64,000 nt of DNA from Sipunculus nudus. Its lineage: Eukaryota; Annelida; Sipuncula; Golfingiida; Sipunculidae. The notes under the pieces were generated by a model, which did no database searches, was not told the DNA's origin, and saw nothing but the letters and a program-made list of their open reading frames with translations. Both the position numbers and the translations under genes were made by a program. This document shows positions 48,045-58,390 of this stretch, one piece after another (position 1 is the stretch's first letter; each line of letters starts with the position of its first letter). The stretch is taken from the NCBI GenBank assembly GCA_026874595.1, contig CM049314.1:51195812-51259811 (forward strand), read 5' to 3'.

Positions 48045-49715
48045 ATGCCCCCGCCACAAAGTGGCCAGGGCATATAGTTTTACCCATGTCCGTCATTCCG
48101 TCCTTCCGTCCTTCCGTCATTCCGAAATCAAACAGTTGTAAGGACTTTTTTGGCTATGCCTGCAGATATTGGCCTGATTTTTGGAGTGTGTGCAGATAAT
48201 GACCAGTTACAGATCGAGTTTGCGTTTCGTCCCGGTTGACCTACTTTTGACCGTTTTACGGCTCCTTAACTTAGAAAATTTCATAAAAAATAGAAATTTT
48301 CATGACAAATACACATGTACAGACTTTTTTTCGCAATGCCTGCAAATATTGGCCTGATTTTTGGTGTGTATGCAGATATTGACCAGTTACAGATCAAGTT
48401 CGCGTTTCATCCCGGTTGATGTACGTTTGACCGTTTTATGGCTACTTAACTTAGAAAATTTCATTAAAATTAGAAATTTTCATGACAAATACTTATGTAT
48501 GGACTTTTTTTTGCAATGCCTGCAGATACCGCCCTGATTTTTAATGTGTAGGCAGATAATGACCAGTTACAGATCGAGTTCGAGTTTCGTCCCGGTTGAC
48601 CTACTTTTGATTGTTTTATGGCTCCTAAACATAGAAAATTTCATGAAAAATATAAATTTTCATGACAAATGTACATGTACAGCTGTTTTTAGCCCTCAGC
48701 TCATAGGCTGATGGGCTATTGTCGTCAACCAAGCTGTCCGTCTATCCGTCCGTCCATCTGTCTGTCTGGTGTCCGTCTGTCCGTCCGTTCCAAGTCTGTT
48801 AACTTTTACCTTGTGAGCGGGATATCTCTAAAAGGATTCACCGTTGGAATTTTATTTTATCAGTGAAGATGTTTATCAATAAAATCTCGGTCAAGTTCGA
48901 AGATGGGTGACCTTGACCCATTTTTCTACATTTTAGAGCTGATTATAGAAAAACACTCAGAAGCTTATATCTCAGGTACCATTGTGTGGATTTTTCACAA
49001 AACTTACTATGATCATTGGGACTGATGGTCTGTACGTGCTGCACAATTTTGGTGGCGTCACCTGCAATTTCTGATTTTTTAATGAAATTTTATCAGATTT
49101 TTCAATTTTGGCCTTTTGTGCAGGATATCTCCAAAGGTATTCACTTAAGGAACTTCATTACTTCAGTGCTTTTGCATCATATTTACAAAATCTTGGTCAA
49201 GTTCAAAGATGGGTGGTCTTGACCTACTTTTCAAGGTCACAGAGCTTAGTATAGAAAAAAACTTAGGGGGATATTTCTCAGGAAGCATTTGGTGGATTGT
49301 TATAAAACATGGTACATACATGGTACATACCTCTCGCAATGCAATGCTTACAGATACTGGTCCAATTTTGGTCTGTGGGCGCATAATGACCACTTACAGG
49401 TCGAGTTCGCGTTTCATCCCAGTTAACCTATTTTTGACCATATGACAGATCCTGAACATAGAAAATTTCATGAAAGACAGAAATTTTTATGAAAATTGCA
49501 CATGTATGGACTTTTTTTCACAATGCCTGCATACTGGCCTGATTTTTGGTGTGTTCCTTGATAATGACCCGTTACAGATCGAGTTTGCATTTTGCCTTTC
49601 TTGACCTACTTTTGACCATACAACACCCCCTGTACTTAAAAAAATTTTACAAAATTTAACAAATGTTTCTAATTTGCCCCAGGCGGGGGCATTCGTGTCG
49701 TACCGACACATCTAG
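48045..49715 (+). repeat. family D element carrying a truncated family E insert
   Basis: The head ATGCCCCCGCCACAAAGTGGC and 3' end GGCGGGGGCAT, hairpin GTGTCGTACCGACAC and ATCTAG define the outer element. After ~640 bases of ~185-bp units the sequence changes at 48690 to a family E head. Family D text returns at about 49334 (GCAATGCAATGCTTACAGATACTGG). Confidence 0.85.
48690..49333 (+). repeat. family E element, 3' truncated, inside family D
   Basis: TAGCCCTCAGCTCATAGGCTGATGGGCTATTGTCGTC begins the copy, followed by a GTCC/GTCT tract and two to three units matching 38210-39025. It stops after a doubled ATGGTACATAC and lacks GGCTGAGGGCT and the terminal hairpin. Confidence 0.85.
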
Positions 49716-50839
49716 TTTTCTTGAGGCTCTATTGTAGTCAGTTGCTTTGTCAATATTGCAGGGTCACACTTCAGGTCACTGGAGGTCAGCTATGCAAGAG
49801 CTTCTGGTTTGTTATAGTCACTGGGGGAGATCCCCTGCTGTGACAGGTGTACAGTTATTCACATGTCAACACCCCAATCCCCCCCCCCCCCCCCCACTGC
49901 AAACCCGACCCAACAAGTGTTATGCAGTAATTGTTACTGTCTCCACTCCAATATACAAAAACTTTCCTTGAAAAAGAAATTCGAAGTGTAATCCAGAAGA
50001 TGCCATGTTGTGTTAATGTAGCATTTTTGAGGAAATCAGTTTTCTTTTAAATGATTTTAACAAATATAATTAAACCTAAATTAAGCAAATTATGGATAAA
50101 TAAAGGCACAATTTAAAATTGTAAAATCTGAATAAAAAAATCTGGTAAAAAATAAATAAACATTTGTATGCATGATGTAGTGTTGTCTGACAAGATTGAG
50201 ACTTATGATGATGCAGTTTAGAATTATGAATCAACTTTTATATTCAGATATATATGTCATATTGGAAATGTATAGAAATATAAACTTATAATAAAAAAAT
50301 GATGTGATAAAAAAATGAGGATCCCATACAGACATTTGTTAATCATTTCCTGCCTCAGCAGAACTGGAGATCAGGCTTTGTTTGCCATGTATGTGAATGC
50401 AAAAGTGTTGTTAATCCACTTTTTTCTCCCCCCCCCCCCCTGCTCCTGTGCACTGGGACATTAGTTTTTATTGCAAATGTGTAAAATTTATTAAATTAAA
50501 AAAATAATAGGATTAGAAAAAATTAAGATCTTATTGAAACATATTCTTGCCTTAGGAGAATGGAACATAAAGTGATCAGCTCTGTCCATCTTCTCTCCGT
50601 TATCATTAAATTTATATTAATTATGAAATTTTTCTTGTAAGCACTGTTGAAATAACTTTCATATGCTGTATGTGTTTGGAATAAAGCTATTTAAGTCTGA
50701 AATTTGAAAGCAAATTATATATTCAGTTGTGTATTATTGCAGATGTAAAACTTTGAAAAAAATTGGTATAATAAAAAATTAGGAAATAATTGAAACTTCA
50801 TATATTATCAGCTTTGTGTGTCTACCAGTCTGTCTGTCC

Positions 50840-53465
50840 TTTTTAGCTCAGCTGACTATAAGTCATCTGAGCTATAGTCGTGGTCCATTGTCCGTCGTCC
50901 GTCCGTCTGTCCGTCCGTCCGTCCGTCCGTCCGTCCGTCCGTCCGTAGATGTGGCACGTTTTGAAACTGTAAGACCTAGGAATCCAAAATTCAGCATAAT
51001 GTTAGATGTCCCCAAGATCTCCTACCAAGCCGAAAACTGGGTCTTTGCGACTTCATTCCTTTGAGAAATTAAGGAAAAACCTCAATTTTTTATTAAAAAC
51101 CTATTTTCACACTTCAGGACTGCCTAATATCAAAACCACTCATCTGTTTTTCCTCATATTTCCTATAAATAATCCTCTATATAATTCCTATGTACATGCC
51201 AAAAATTAGGTCTGTATTATATAATTTAAAAAAGTTATGGGCCCAAACATAATGCATTTTGTAAATAATCAGGAAAGAAATTTTATCACTTAACACAAAA
51301 CTTGTTAAAGCTAAGCACTTTTTTTCCAGTAATATAACTTTTATTAATCAAAATTAAATTGTATACCCAAAATAAGATCAAAATCTTTTAAATTTTTTAA
51401 AATATTAGCAAAAATAAAAAATTGGTACCTTAAATTTTGCCCAACTTTGACCATGGCACGTTTTTTTGCTGTAACCGCTGTGGATTTAATTTTCACAGCA
51501 TGTTTTTGTTAGCATTTCAACTGTTAACACCATAATTTGAAACCAGTTGATCAAAAACTGTAGATTTTATTCAAGTTTTCAAGCACCATGTCACATATTG
51601 CTAGTGTTTTGCAGTTTGCTAGAGCTCAGCTCCCGAGCTTCAGCTCTAAGTTCCTTAAATTTGGCATACAGTTGGATTTCTCCAAAATCCCCTACCATGC
51701 CAAGAATTTGGTCACTAGGACTTAATACCTTCGAGATATTAATGAAAAACTTCATTTTTCCATTAAAAACCCATTGTTACACTTCAAGACTGCCTAATAT
51801 CAAAACCACTGATCTGACTTTAATCATAAATAATATACATATTTTTCATTCTCTATGCACATGCCAGAATGATGTCAGTATTGCGTAATTGTTTTAAGTT
51901 ATGGGCCCAAACATAATGCACTTTGTAAAAAATCAAGAAATATATTTACTCCCTTAACAAGGGCATTGCTGAAGCTAGAGATTTTTTTGTCAGGGATGTA
52001 ACATTATTTAATCAAGATTCAATTGAATACCCAAAATTAGTTCTGAATTTTTCAAATTTTATAAGTTATTAGCATAAATATAAAATTAGTACCTTAAATT
52101 TTGCCCAACTGTGACCATGGCACGTTTGTTTCCCGTGAGCACTGTTGATATAATTTTCATATCATGCACACATAAGGATTTCAGCTTTTTAGTTTAGAAA
52201 GCTGAAAGAAATTGGCCAAATATTGTAGCTTTTAATAATGTTTTTTATGAGACCCTGTCAGACTTTGGCTCTCTCCAGCCCCTCTTGAGTCACCACTTTG
52301 TTGACCTTGTTGACCTTTCATCAAATTATGCACGCTTGAGGCGAGAATCCAGGCAGGTTATGGCCAGCCACAGTTGATCCAGGTGTCCGACCCAACTCAT
52401 CTAGTAGTTTTAACCAACAACATAACAATAAACAATAAATTAATAAACTTTTATTGGTTTTTAATAACAAATTAAAGAAAAATAGAAAAGGAATTTGTTA
52501 GTTTATAATAACAGAAAATTAACTTGCAGTTACTGATGATATAAGAATCTTGTATCGATGGGTAGAATGTCACATATTCCAAATAACGCCATGCAGTCAC
52601 CTATTGCATTTTTCAGTTCAATTTTAATGATAAAGAAGTAAATCATATTATTCATTACTAATCATTAGGGATTATATGAATGAAATTAATGATAGACAAA
52701 GATGCAGTTGATAATATTAATCTAGATTCCTACTGTGTCTAGTGTGTACATTGATGTGAAATTAGTCCAAAATGAATTTTTACAGTTATTTTTTAATATA
52801 AATAAAGGCCATAAAACCAGGTACTTATGATCATTATTTAAATGTGTGAATTTTGTATATTCTGGATTCTCAACATCTTTGTTTGGTGAAAACTGAATAA
52901 ATACCAGACATGGTGCAAATACTTTGTAATTGTATTTAAATACGAATATGATTATGTACTCCATTATAAAATTTCTTGCATAAAGAATGGGAATTCAGGT
53001 AAAAATGAAAGTATATGAATACTCGTGCAAATACTTTCAAAATGTATTCATGAATGCATTCATGAATATATTCTGTAATATTATTTTAATAATCATATCA
53101 GTTATATTTCATTTTAAAAAATCATATGATTCTCTTATTATTTTTAATTAAAATTATATTTGGGACAATATTTGTAATTTTTTTAATAAATAGTTAAACT
53201 CTTATATTATATGTTCTGCTTATAAGTTATATGACCAAGTCAAAATCTGTGTGACAGTAGTACTCCATTTGTTAATAAAATAAATGAAATCAATCCTCTT
53301 CCCTGTCTCCAAAGGTACTATCAAAATCATACATAAGCTAAACAACAACAACTCATATTACAGCTTATATTTATTACCACACAAAACCAGCATGTGCCTC
53401 ATTTCTAAATAATATTTTTTTATCATATATAACAGCTGAGCGTCGTGACCCATAGGTCCCTTGTT
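50840..53465 (+). repeat. family A element (2.6 kb)
   Basis: The head TTTTAGCTCAGCTGACTATAAGTCATCTGAGCTATAG is followed by an uninterrupted GTCC tract to 50945. The interior is a diverged duplication (GATGTCCCCAAGATCTCC at 51005; GGATTTCTCCAAAATCCCC at 51670). From 52270 to 53400 it is less like the other copies. The 3' end is CAGCTGAGCGTCGTGACCCATAGGTCCCTTGTT at 53433-53464. Confidence 0.8.
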
Positions 53466-53717
53466 TAAGTATTTAGTTATTTTGAATGAACTTTCCTGTA
53501 AGCATTGTTGAATTAAGTGAAAATCCTATGTATATACACTATAATAATACAGAAATGTTGTAACTCCCATCATTCCACACACACACCCTCTTCCCACCCC
53601 CCACCCCCCCACCCCCACCACCACCAAGTCCTTTCATCTGTGGACTGTGGACATCAGTTATATTTCAACTGTATACCTTTCATTAAATAAAAAATACATA
53701 TATTTAATAATATATCT

Positions 53718-54364
53718 ACAGATTCTTGCCCCTGTCACTGCTTGAGGGGCCCCCTCAGTCCTGGTCACGGTATAGTGAATCACCCTGAGGAAGATTTGCA
53801 AGGACAGTTCAAATCATTACGTGACTCTGTAGCTCATGTTGTGCTTCCTGCTGACCATAAGGTACATGACTGTAGACAAGGAGTGCCACGCAATGACCAA
53901 CCACTGCTCAATGTTATTAGTAAGTCGGCTCGTTATGCTGAAACTACATAAAAACTCTTGGCAACACTACCACAGGATAAGGCCCTCGAACAAGAACTTA
54001 ACCACATATACCTGATAAACCTGGCACATGTGCAGTCCTTGAAAGATGAGTATGCAGACTTAATTGTTCGCTCACAATATCTGCAAGCCTCCAGAATTTT
54101 TTGTACCCTGCAGAAAAATATGTCTGCCTCACCACCGAGGGCAATTGAAAATCTTCGCATAGCAAACAGCATTATCTCGAGAACCAAGCACGTGACAGAG
54201 AGGGGTCATACAGCCGTCCCAGAGGTTTTGGCTACAGGCCTGAGTATCGTGGTGGTTATCAGTCAAGACAGTACAATGCCAATACCTCTGCATTCCGGAA
54301 CTTCCAAGATTCTGGTGTTCCATATTCAAGACCATCCCAGCAGGACGCCCATGATCAGAACTGA
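53718..54364 (+). pseudogene. DIRS/PAT-like gag, with nonsense codon and frameshift
   Basis: One frame runs from about 53718 with FKSLRDSVAHVVLPADHKV, then ISKSARYAETT, a TAA at 53949-53951, and continues in the same frame with LLATLPQDKALEQELNHIYL and DLIVRSQYLQASRIF to about 54160. The C-terminal part is open in a different frame from 54149 to the TGA at 54362: a basic, aromatic tail with SRPRGFGYRPEYRGG, an RGG-like nucleic-acid-binding composition typical of Gag tails. The body and tail are therefore out of frame. The initiator is not evident; no ATG lies near the start of similarity. Confidence 0.72.
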
Positions 54365-54439
54365 TTGGTGACACTGTGTGCTGTTAACATTTAGATTTCT
54401 AGCTTCTTCTGTTGATTCTCAACACTGCTGCCTTCTTTT

Positions 54440-54588
54440 GACGCCCATGGACTATGTGTATACAGGTTCCAGCAGACTCATCAATAATTTTGATGCCCAT
54501 GGACTATGTGTATACAGTTTCCAGCAGACTCATTGATAATTTTGGTGCCCATGGACTATGTGTATACCATTTTCAGCAGACTCTTTAA
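54440..54588 (+). repeat. three tandem 52-bp units between gag and RT
   Basis: Units start at 54440, 54492 and 54544, each GNNGCCCATGGACTATGTGTATAC followed by CAGCAGACTC. The third runs into the RT frame and contains its first ATG (54558). As 52 is not a multiple of three, changes in copy number alter the gag-to-RT frame relation. Confidence 0.93.
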
Positions 54589-56438
54589 ATGCTAAAGCTT
54601 ATGAAAACATTGGGGTGCCTTCACAAGTCATTAGCTGGTTAACACATGGTGTTGCAATACCGTTCAGGGTATTACCTCATCATTTTGAATTCCAAAATGG
54701 GGTTGTTGATTCTAAACACTGTGTGTTTATTGACAATGAACTTGAATGCTTATTGCAATCAGGGGCTGTGAGACAGGTTGACTCTACACCTGCTTGTGTG
54801 TCTCCCATTTCAGTGGTGCCGAAGAGAAATAACCAGTTGAGACTAATTATAGATCTTCGAGAGGTAAACAGGTGCTGTGATGTACCTTCATTCAAACAAG
54901 AGGATATTAGAACTGTACAGTCACTTGTCAAGCCTCATGACAAACTTATCACACTTGATATACGCAATGGTTTTTATCATATCCCTGTTCTCAGGGAGCA
55001 CCAACAGTATTTAGGGTTTTCCTGGAGGGGAAAATACTATGTATGGCAGGTTTTACCCTTTGGTTTATGTGTTTCTCCATTTTATTTCCAGAAGTGTATT
55101 AGGCCTGTAGTTAAATATTTGAGAGAAAACAACTTGAGGGTTGTTGCTTATGTTGATGACTTCATATTAATGGTAGATAGTCATAATATTGATGCACACA
55201 AAGATTTACTGCTAACAGTATTACAGAAGCTTGGCTGGTTTATAAACTGGGAAAAATCCAATCTGGTTCCGAGTCATGTGGTTAATTTCCTTGGGTATAA
55301 AATATGTACCGTTACAAATGATAACAAAACTTGGATTTATATCCCCAAAGATAGGGTGAGGAGACTTAGGAAGGATATAAATAGAGCCTTAAATCAAGGT
55401 TGGCTAACTGCTAGGGCACTAGCACGTATAGCAGGCCAGTGTATTAGTATGACATTGTGTATTTTACCTGCCAAACTAATTCTTCGCAAATTGTAACGGT
55501 TGCTTGCTACAAGAAACTCATGGACAGACCGACTATGTCTAAATCCCGCCATTTGCAGGGATCTTCGTTGGTGGCTGTGTGCCCTAACCACCTGGAATGG
55601 GAGCCCAGTAACCAACAAGTCAATTCAGGTACAACTTGTAACAGGCGCATCAGCCTCCGGCTGGGGGGCTGTATGCAAGAACATGGAGGCAAGCGGCTTA
55701 TGGGATGTATTCACCACCCATCAGTCGTCAAACTACAGGGAGCTGTTCGCCATACTGTTAGCCTTACTAACTTTTATGCCTCTTCTCAAGGGAAAAGTTG
55801 TACAGGTTCTAACAGACAATATCTCCAGTGTTGCCTAAATCAACCACTTAGGCGGCCTATGTTTACAACTGACACATGTAGCAAGGGCTATATGGGCTGC
55901 CACATACAACAATCAGATAGACCTCTCTGCGAAGCATTTGGCTGGTCCAGAAAATACTCATGCCGACTTATTATCACGAAAGCTAACTACTTACGACTGG
56001 ATGATGAGCCCTCGCTTATTTCAAATGTTAGACTGACTGTGGGGTCCTCACGACATAGACCGGTTTGCATCCCTCATAACAACTCAGCTCCCCAGATACA
56101 ACAGCCTGTACTGGGATCCTCTAACCAAGGCTGTCGATGCCCTGGCCCAAACCAACTGGGGGGGATGCAACAACTTTGTAAACTGCCCGTTTTGGCTAAT
56201 TCCGCGAGTGCTGGCCCTAGTCGTTTCTCAGAAGGCAGACGCTACCCTGATCGCCCCCTGGTGGCCCAGTCAGTCTTGGTTCCACAGGCTCCTCAGCTTA
56301 TGCAGAGACAGGCCTGTCAGGCTACCGAGAAACAAACAGTGGATAATACCACTGGGACTGCAGCCGGAACCGTTAAAGAACCCAGGGTGGCGCCTGTATG
56401 CTTGGCGAATCTCTGGCAAGATCAGCTACTTGCCATAG
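54558..56438 (+). pseudogene. DIRS/PAT-like RT-RNase H-methyltransferase-like polyprotein, three nonsense codons
   Basis: A single frame carries the reverse transcriptase (54558-55496). From the ATG it shows LRLIIDLREVN (~94-104), catalytic Asp134 in LITLDIRNGFYHI, LPFGLCVSPF (~166-175) and YVDD at 198-201. TAA at 55494 then interrupts. The frame continues into RNase H: VTGASASGWGAV, NYRELFAI, LTDNISSVA, then TAA at 55836, and HADLLSRKL. After TGA at 56034 comes the DAM-methyltransferase-like block of DIRS elements (DIDRFASL, AVDALAQTNW, APWWPSQSWFHRL), ending at TAG 56436. The first catalytic Asp of RNase H is Gly (GGC at 55644), so this copy is probably inactive. Confidence 0.88.
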
Positions 56439-57616
56439 GTTGGTCACAACGTGCTGCAGTGCAGCTCCCTTTCAGTCTGTCTCAGTCCACATTACAGCTT
56501 TATAACAGACTTTTAAATAAGTTATTTTACTTTTGCAAGGAAAACAAGGTTGTGTTCCCACCAACGAAAACGGCAGACCTAGCAGATTTTCTATGTGTAC
56601 TATCTGATGTGTCTGATAGGCCTAGGTCCACTTTACAATCCATGCTTACTGCTTTGTCTCACTGCTATGTGGCCTATCAGTTGCCTGATATTACTGTTGA
56701 TAATAATATTAGAAGACTGGTGGATGCCTTGATCAAGTCAGGTACCACTGTCCCTCGTAGACGTGTAAAATTGCTCCCAGTGGAACCATTTACTGATCTC
56801 TTCAAAGCTTGGCCAGAGAATGACAAGCTGTCAATAAAGCAACTACGTATGAAAGCAATCACACTCCTCACTATGACTTACATGCTTAGACCCTCTGATC
56901 TTGCACCTAACGCTGTTCAGTTTGACCCAGGGTCAGGTGATGCTAAGCGCATGTTATTTTCCATGGACCAATTAGAGTTTAAGAACGATGGATCCCTTAC
57001 TGTTACTTACCATGGAATAAAGAATGACACTGATAGATCAGGGTTTTCAGTTACTGTGCCCCATTGTGCTGATAGACAGCTCGACCCTGTACTTTGCCTA
57101 CAGACTTATATTGTCCGAACATCTCATATGAGAGGGCCAAAGGGCCCAGTGTTCCTTACTCTTAGGAAGCCATGCTCTGCTATTTCTGCTGCTACGGTAG
57201 GTCAGATTTTACAGGACAGTATTACTGCTGCAGGCCTTGGTGGACAGGGTTTTTCTGCTAAATGTTTCCGTCCCTCAGCTGCCACAAGGGCAGCTGAGCA
57301 CCAATGTGATCCTGACACAGCTATGCATATTGGTAGATGGAAGTCTAGATCTGTTTTCTTTGAACATTATGTATCCTGTAGAGCACCAAAGGAGTACAAA
57401 TCGTTCATGCTGTCACAGCAATTAGTTTTTATTTGCACATTCATGTGCTTTCTTTTCCTGTTTTCTTATCTTCAGATGGGCATGTCATACAGGCCTAGTC
57501 TTTTTTACTTGTTTCTCATTTTGGTGTTATGGATATACTCTGAAATAAGGCACATTGTAATTTATTTTTATGTTATAAATAAATTATATACTGTTTACTT
57601 GTTTGTTGTGACGTAG
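55520..57616 (+). CDS. DIRS/PAT-like tyrosine recombinase (open frame, overlaps RT-RNase H)
   Basis: The frame is open from before 55520 (first ATG) to TAG... its stop at 57614-57616 reads TAG. Recombinase sequence begins only about residue 315 (LPFSLSQSTLQLYNRLLNK, the core-binding domain). The earlier part is the shifted reading of the RNase H region, although overlap of these two genes is normal in DIRS elements and the true start is unknown. Catalytic candidates numbered from this ATG: Arg457 in MLRPSDL, Lys501 in YHGIKND, Arg584 in KCFRPSAATR (Lys at the place usually His in HxxR), Trp607 in GRWKS, Tyr617 in FFEHYV. The enzyme would integrate the circular cDNA by site-specific recombination. 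The last ~24 codons lie in the first 76-bp repeat. Confidence 0.85.
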   Translation: MDRPTMSKSRHLQGSSLVAVCPNHLEWEPSNQQVNSGTTCNRRISLRLGGCMQEHGGKRLMGCIHHPSVVKLQGAVRHTVSLTNFYASSQGKSCTGSNRQYLQCCLNQPLRRPMFTTDTCSKGYMGCHIQQSDRPLCEAFGWSRKYSCRLIITKANYLRLDDEPSLISNVRLTVGSSRHRPVCIPHNNSAPQIQQPVLGSSNQGCRCPGPNQLGGMQQLCKLPVLANSASAGPSRFSEGRRYPDRPLVAQSVLVPQAPQLMQRQACQATEKQTVDNTTGTAAGTVKEPRVAPVCLANLWQDQLLAIGWSQRAAVQLPFSLSQSTLQLYNRLLNKLFYFCKENKVVFPPTKTADLADFLCVLSDVSDRPRSTLQSMLTALSHCYVAYQLPDITVDNNIRRLVDALIKSGTTVPRRRVKLLPVEPFTDLFKAWPENDKLSIKQLRMKAITLLTMTYMLRPSDLAPNAVQFDPGSGDAKRMLFSMDQLEFKNDGSLTVTYHGIKNDTDRSGFSVTVPHCADRQLDPVLCLQTYIVRTSHMRGPKGPVFLTLRKPCSAISAATVGQILQDSITAAGLGGQGFSAKCFRPSAATRAAEHQCDPDTAMHIGRWKSRSVFFEHYVSCRAPKEYKSFMLSQQLVFICTFMCFLFLFSYLQMGMSYRPSLFYLFLILVLWIYSEIRHIVIYFYVINKLYTVYLFVVT

Positions 57617-57620
57617 ATTT
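57545..57620 (+). repeat. 76-bp direct repeat, copy 1 (B1)
   Basis: Identical to 57828-57903. It contains the end of the recombinase frame and an AATAAA at 57578 that could serve as a poly(A) signal. Confidence 0.95.
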
Positions 57621-57827
57621 ACAATTTGAAATTGTAGTCACACAAACAATTAAACTGCATGTGCTGCCGCCTGCAGCGGTCAGCTGCACTTTGTAAGCGC
57701 CAGGTCACTTACGGTAATTTATTCATGCTAGGTGCTAAGTGGTAACATATTAATCATATTTATCATAGATTAATGACCAGGCTACCTAGGTTAAGACGGT
57801 TCGGTGATGGTGAAGCACTGGGCATGG
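57621..57827 (+). repeat. 207-bp segment between the repeats (candidate A2)
   Basis: Non-coding, with the potential stem GCTGCCGCC..CAGC near 57663. In PAT-type elements this segment should recur at the 5' end; no such copy was seen upstream of gag. Confidence 0.6.
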
Positions 57828-57903
57828 ATAAGGCACATTGTAATTTATTTTTATGTTATAAATAAATTATATACTGTTTACTTGTTTGTTGTGACGTAGA
57901 TTT
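57828..57903 (+). repeat. 76-bp direct repeat, copy 2 (B2)
   Basis: All 76 bases equal copy 1. It is the probable right end of the element; similarity stops at GATTT (57903), after which GCTGAAAGATCG is unrelated to the text after copy 1. A second AATAAA lies at 57861. Confidence 0.9.
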
Positions 57904-58155
57904 GCTGAAAGATCGTGTTAATAATATACATCTTATGTTCACAATGCTTTAATTTTAACATTATGAAATGCATGGTTTGGTCACAAAATATTATTTGCAA
58001 CATTTTCTTACTAATCAGTACAAAACAATCCTGTCAACCAGCCATGGCCTATATTACCTTTTCCTCTTTGACTTTATCTCCATTTCATATTATTTTAGAT
58101 TTTTACATTCAAGGTCAACTTCAGTTGAGCACAGTGACCCATGGGTCCCTTGTTT
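57904..58155 (+). repeat. family A 3' end downstream of the retrotransposon
   Basis: AT-rich text ends CAGTTGAGCACAGTGACCCATGGGTCCCTTGTTT at 58122-58155. Bases 53466-53560 (CCTGTAAGCATTGTTGAATTAA) look like family A interior, so the retrotransposon may sit inside a family A element. Confidence 0.65.
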
Positions 58156-58390
58156 CTATTTACCGGACTCTTTTCCAATGGGTTTAAGTTCTTCAAGTCC
58201 TCAAAATTTTATCATGTGAAAGTTGTACCAGGGCTGCATTGGGAGCGTTGGCAGGCATGATCAAGTGCAACTATGAATTCTCAGCATAACTATTGGAGGA
58301 GTTGTAAAAAGTGACCTTGCTCTTCAGGGTAAAATCTGCACAAATCTATGGTATATGTGCATGAACAAATAACATTTGATTATTGCTTTA

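Larger units (their letters stand above)
47644..50330 (+). repeat. family A element broken by a family D insertion
   Basis: The head TTTTTAGCTCAGCTGACTATAAGTCAT is at 47644, with interior up to GACCATGGCACGTTTTT (48044). Family D occupies 48045-49715, and family A interior resumes with TTTTCTTGAGGCTCTATTG (compare 27250). No family A 3' end is found before the next head at 50840; the right border is approximate. Confidence 0.7.
53718..57903 (+). mobile_element. PAT/DIRS-like tyrosine-recombinase retrotransposon, damaged
   Basis: In order: a Gag-like frame, an RT-RNase H-methyltransferase-like frame, an overlapping tyrosine recombinase frame, then two identical 76-bp direct repeats flanking 207 bp. 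Tyrosine recombinase plus RT without an integrase or LTRs defines the DIRS order; split direct repeats on the 3' side are the PAT/Ngaro pattern (B1-A2-B2). The matching A1 copy expected before gag was not found, so the 5' end is missing or not recognised and the left border is only the start of coding similarity. It lies on the same strand as arrestin inside its 32-kb intron. Confidence 0.88.

Noticed and set aside
10227-51209. Recurring 60-90-codon open frames with a shared MSPRSPTKPKTGSLRL start (10227, 19583, 26685, 51006)
   Set aside because: They are the same stretch of family A interior, ATG-to-stop by chance, not bounded by any gene signal and differing by frame-changing indels between copies.
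53933-54374. Minus-strand open frames over gag
   Set aside because: Antisense of the gag region, whose plus-strand reading has DIRS Gag features.
55520-56390. N-terminal ~300 residues of the long recombinase open frame as a novel domain
   Set aside because: The other frame over the same bases encodes recognisable RNase H and methyltransferase-like blocks, so this reading is mostly a shifted shadow, though overlap as such is usual for DIRS elements.
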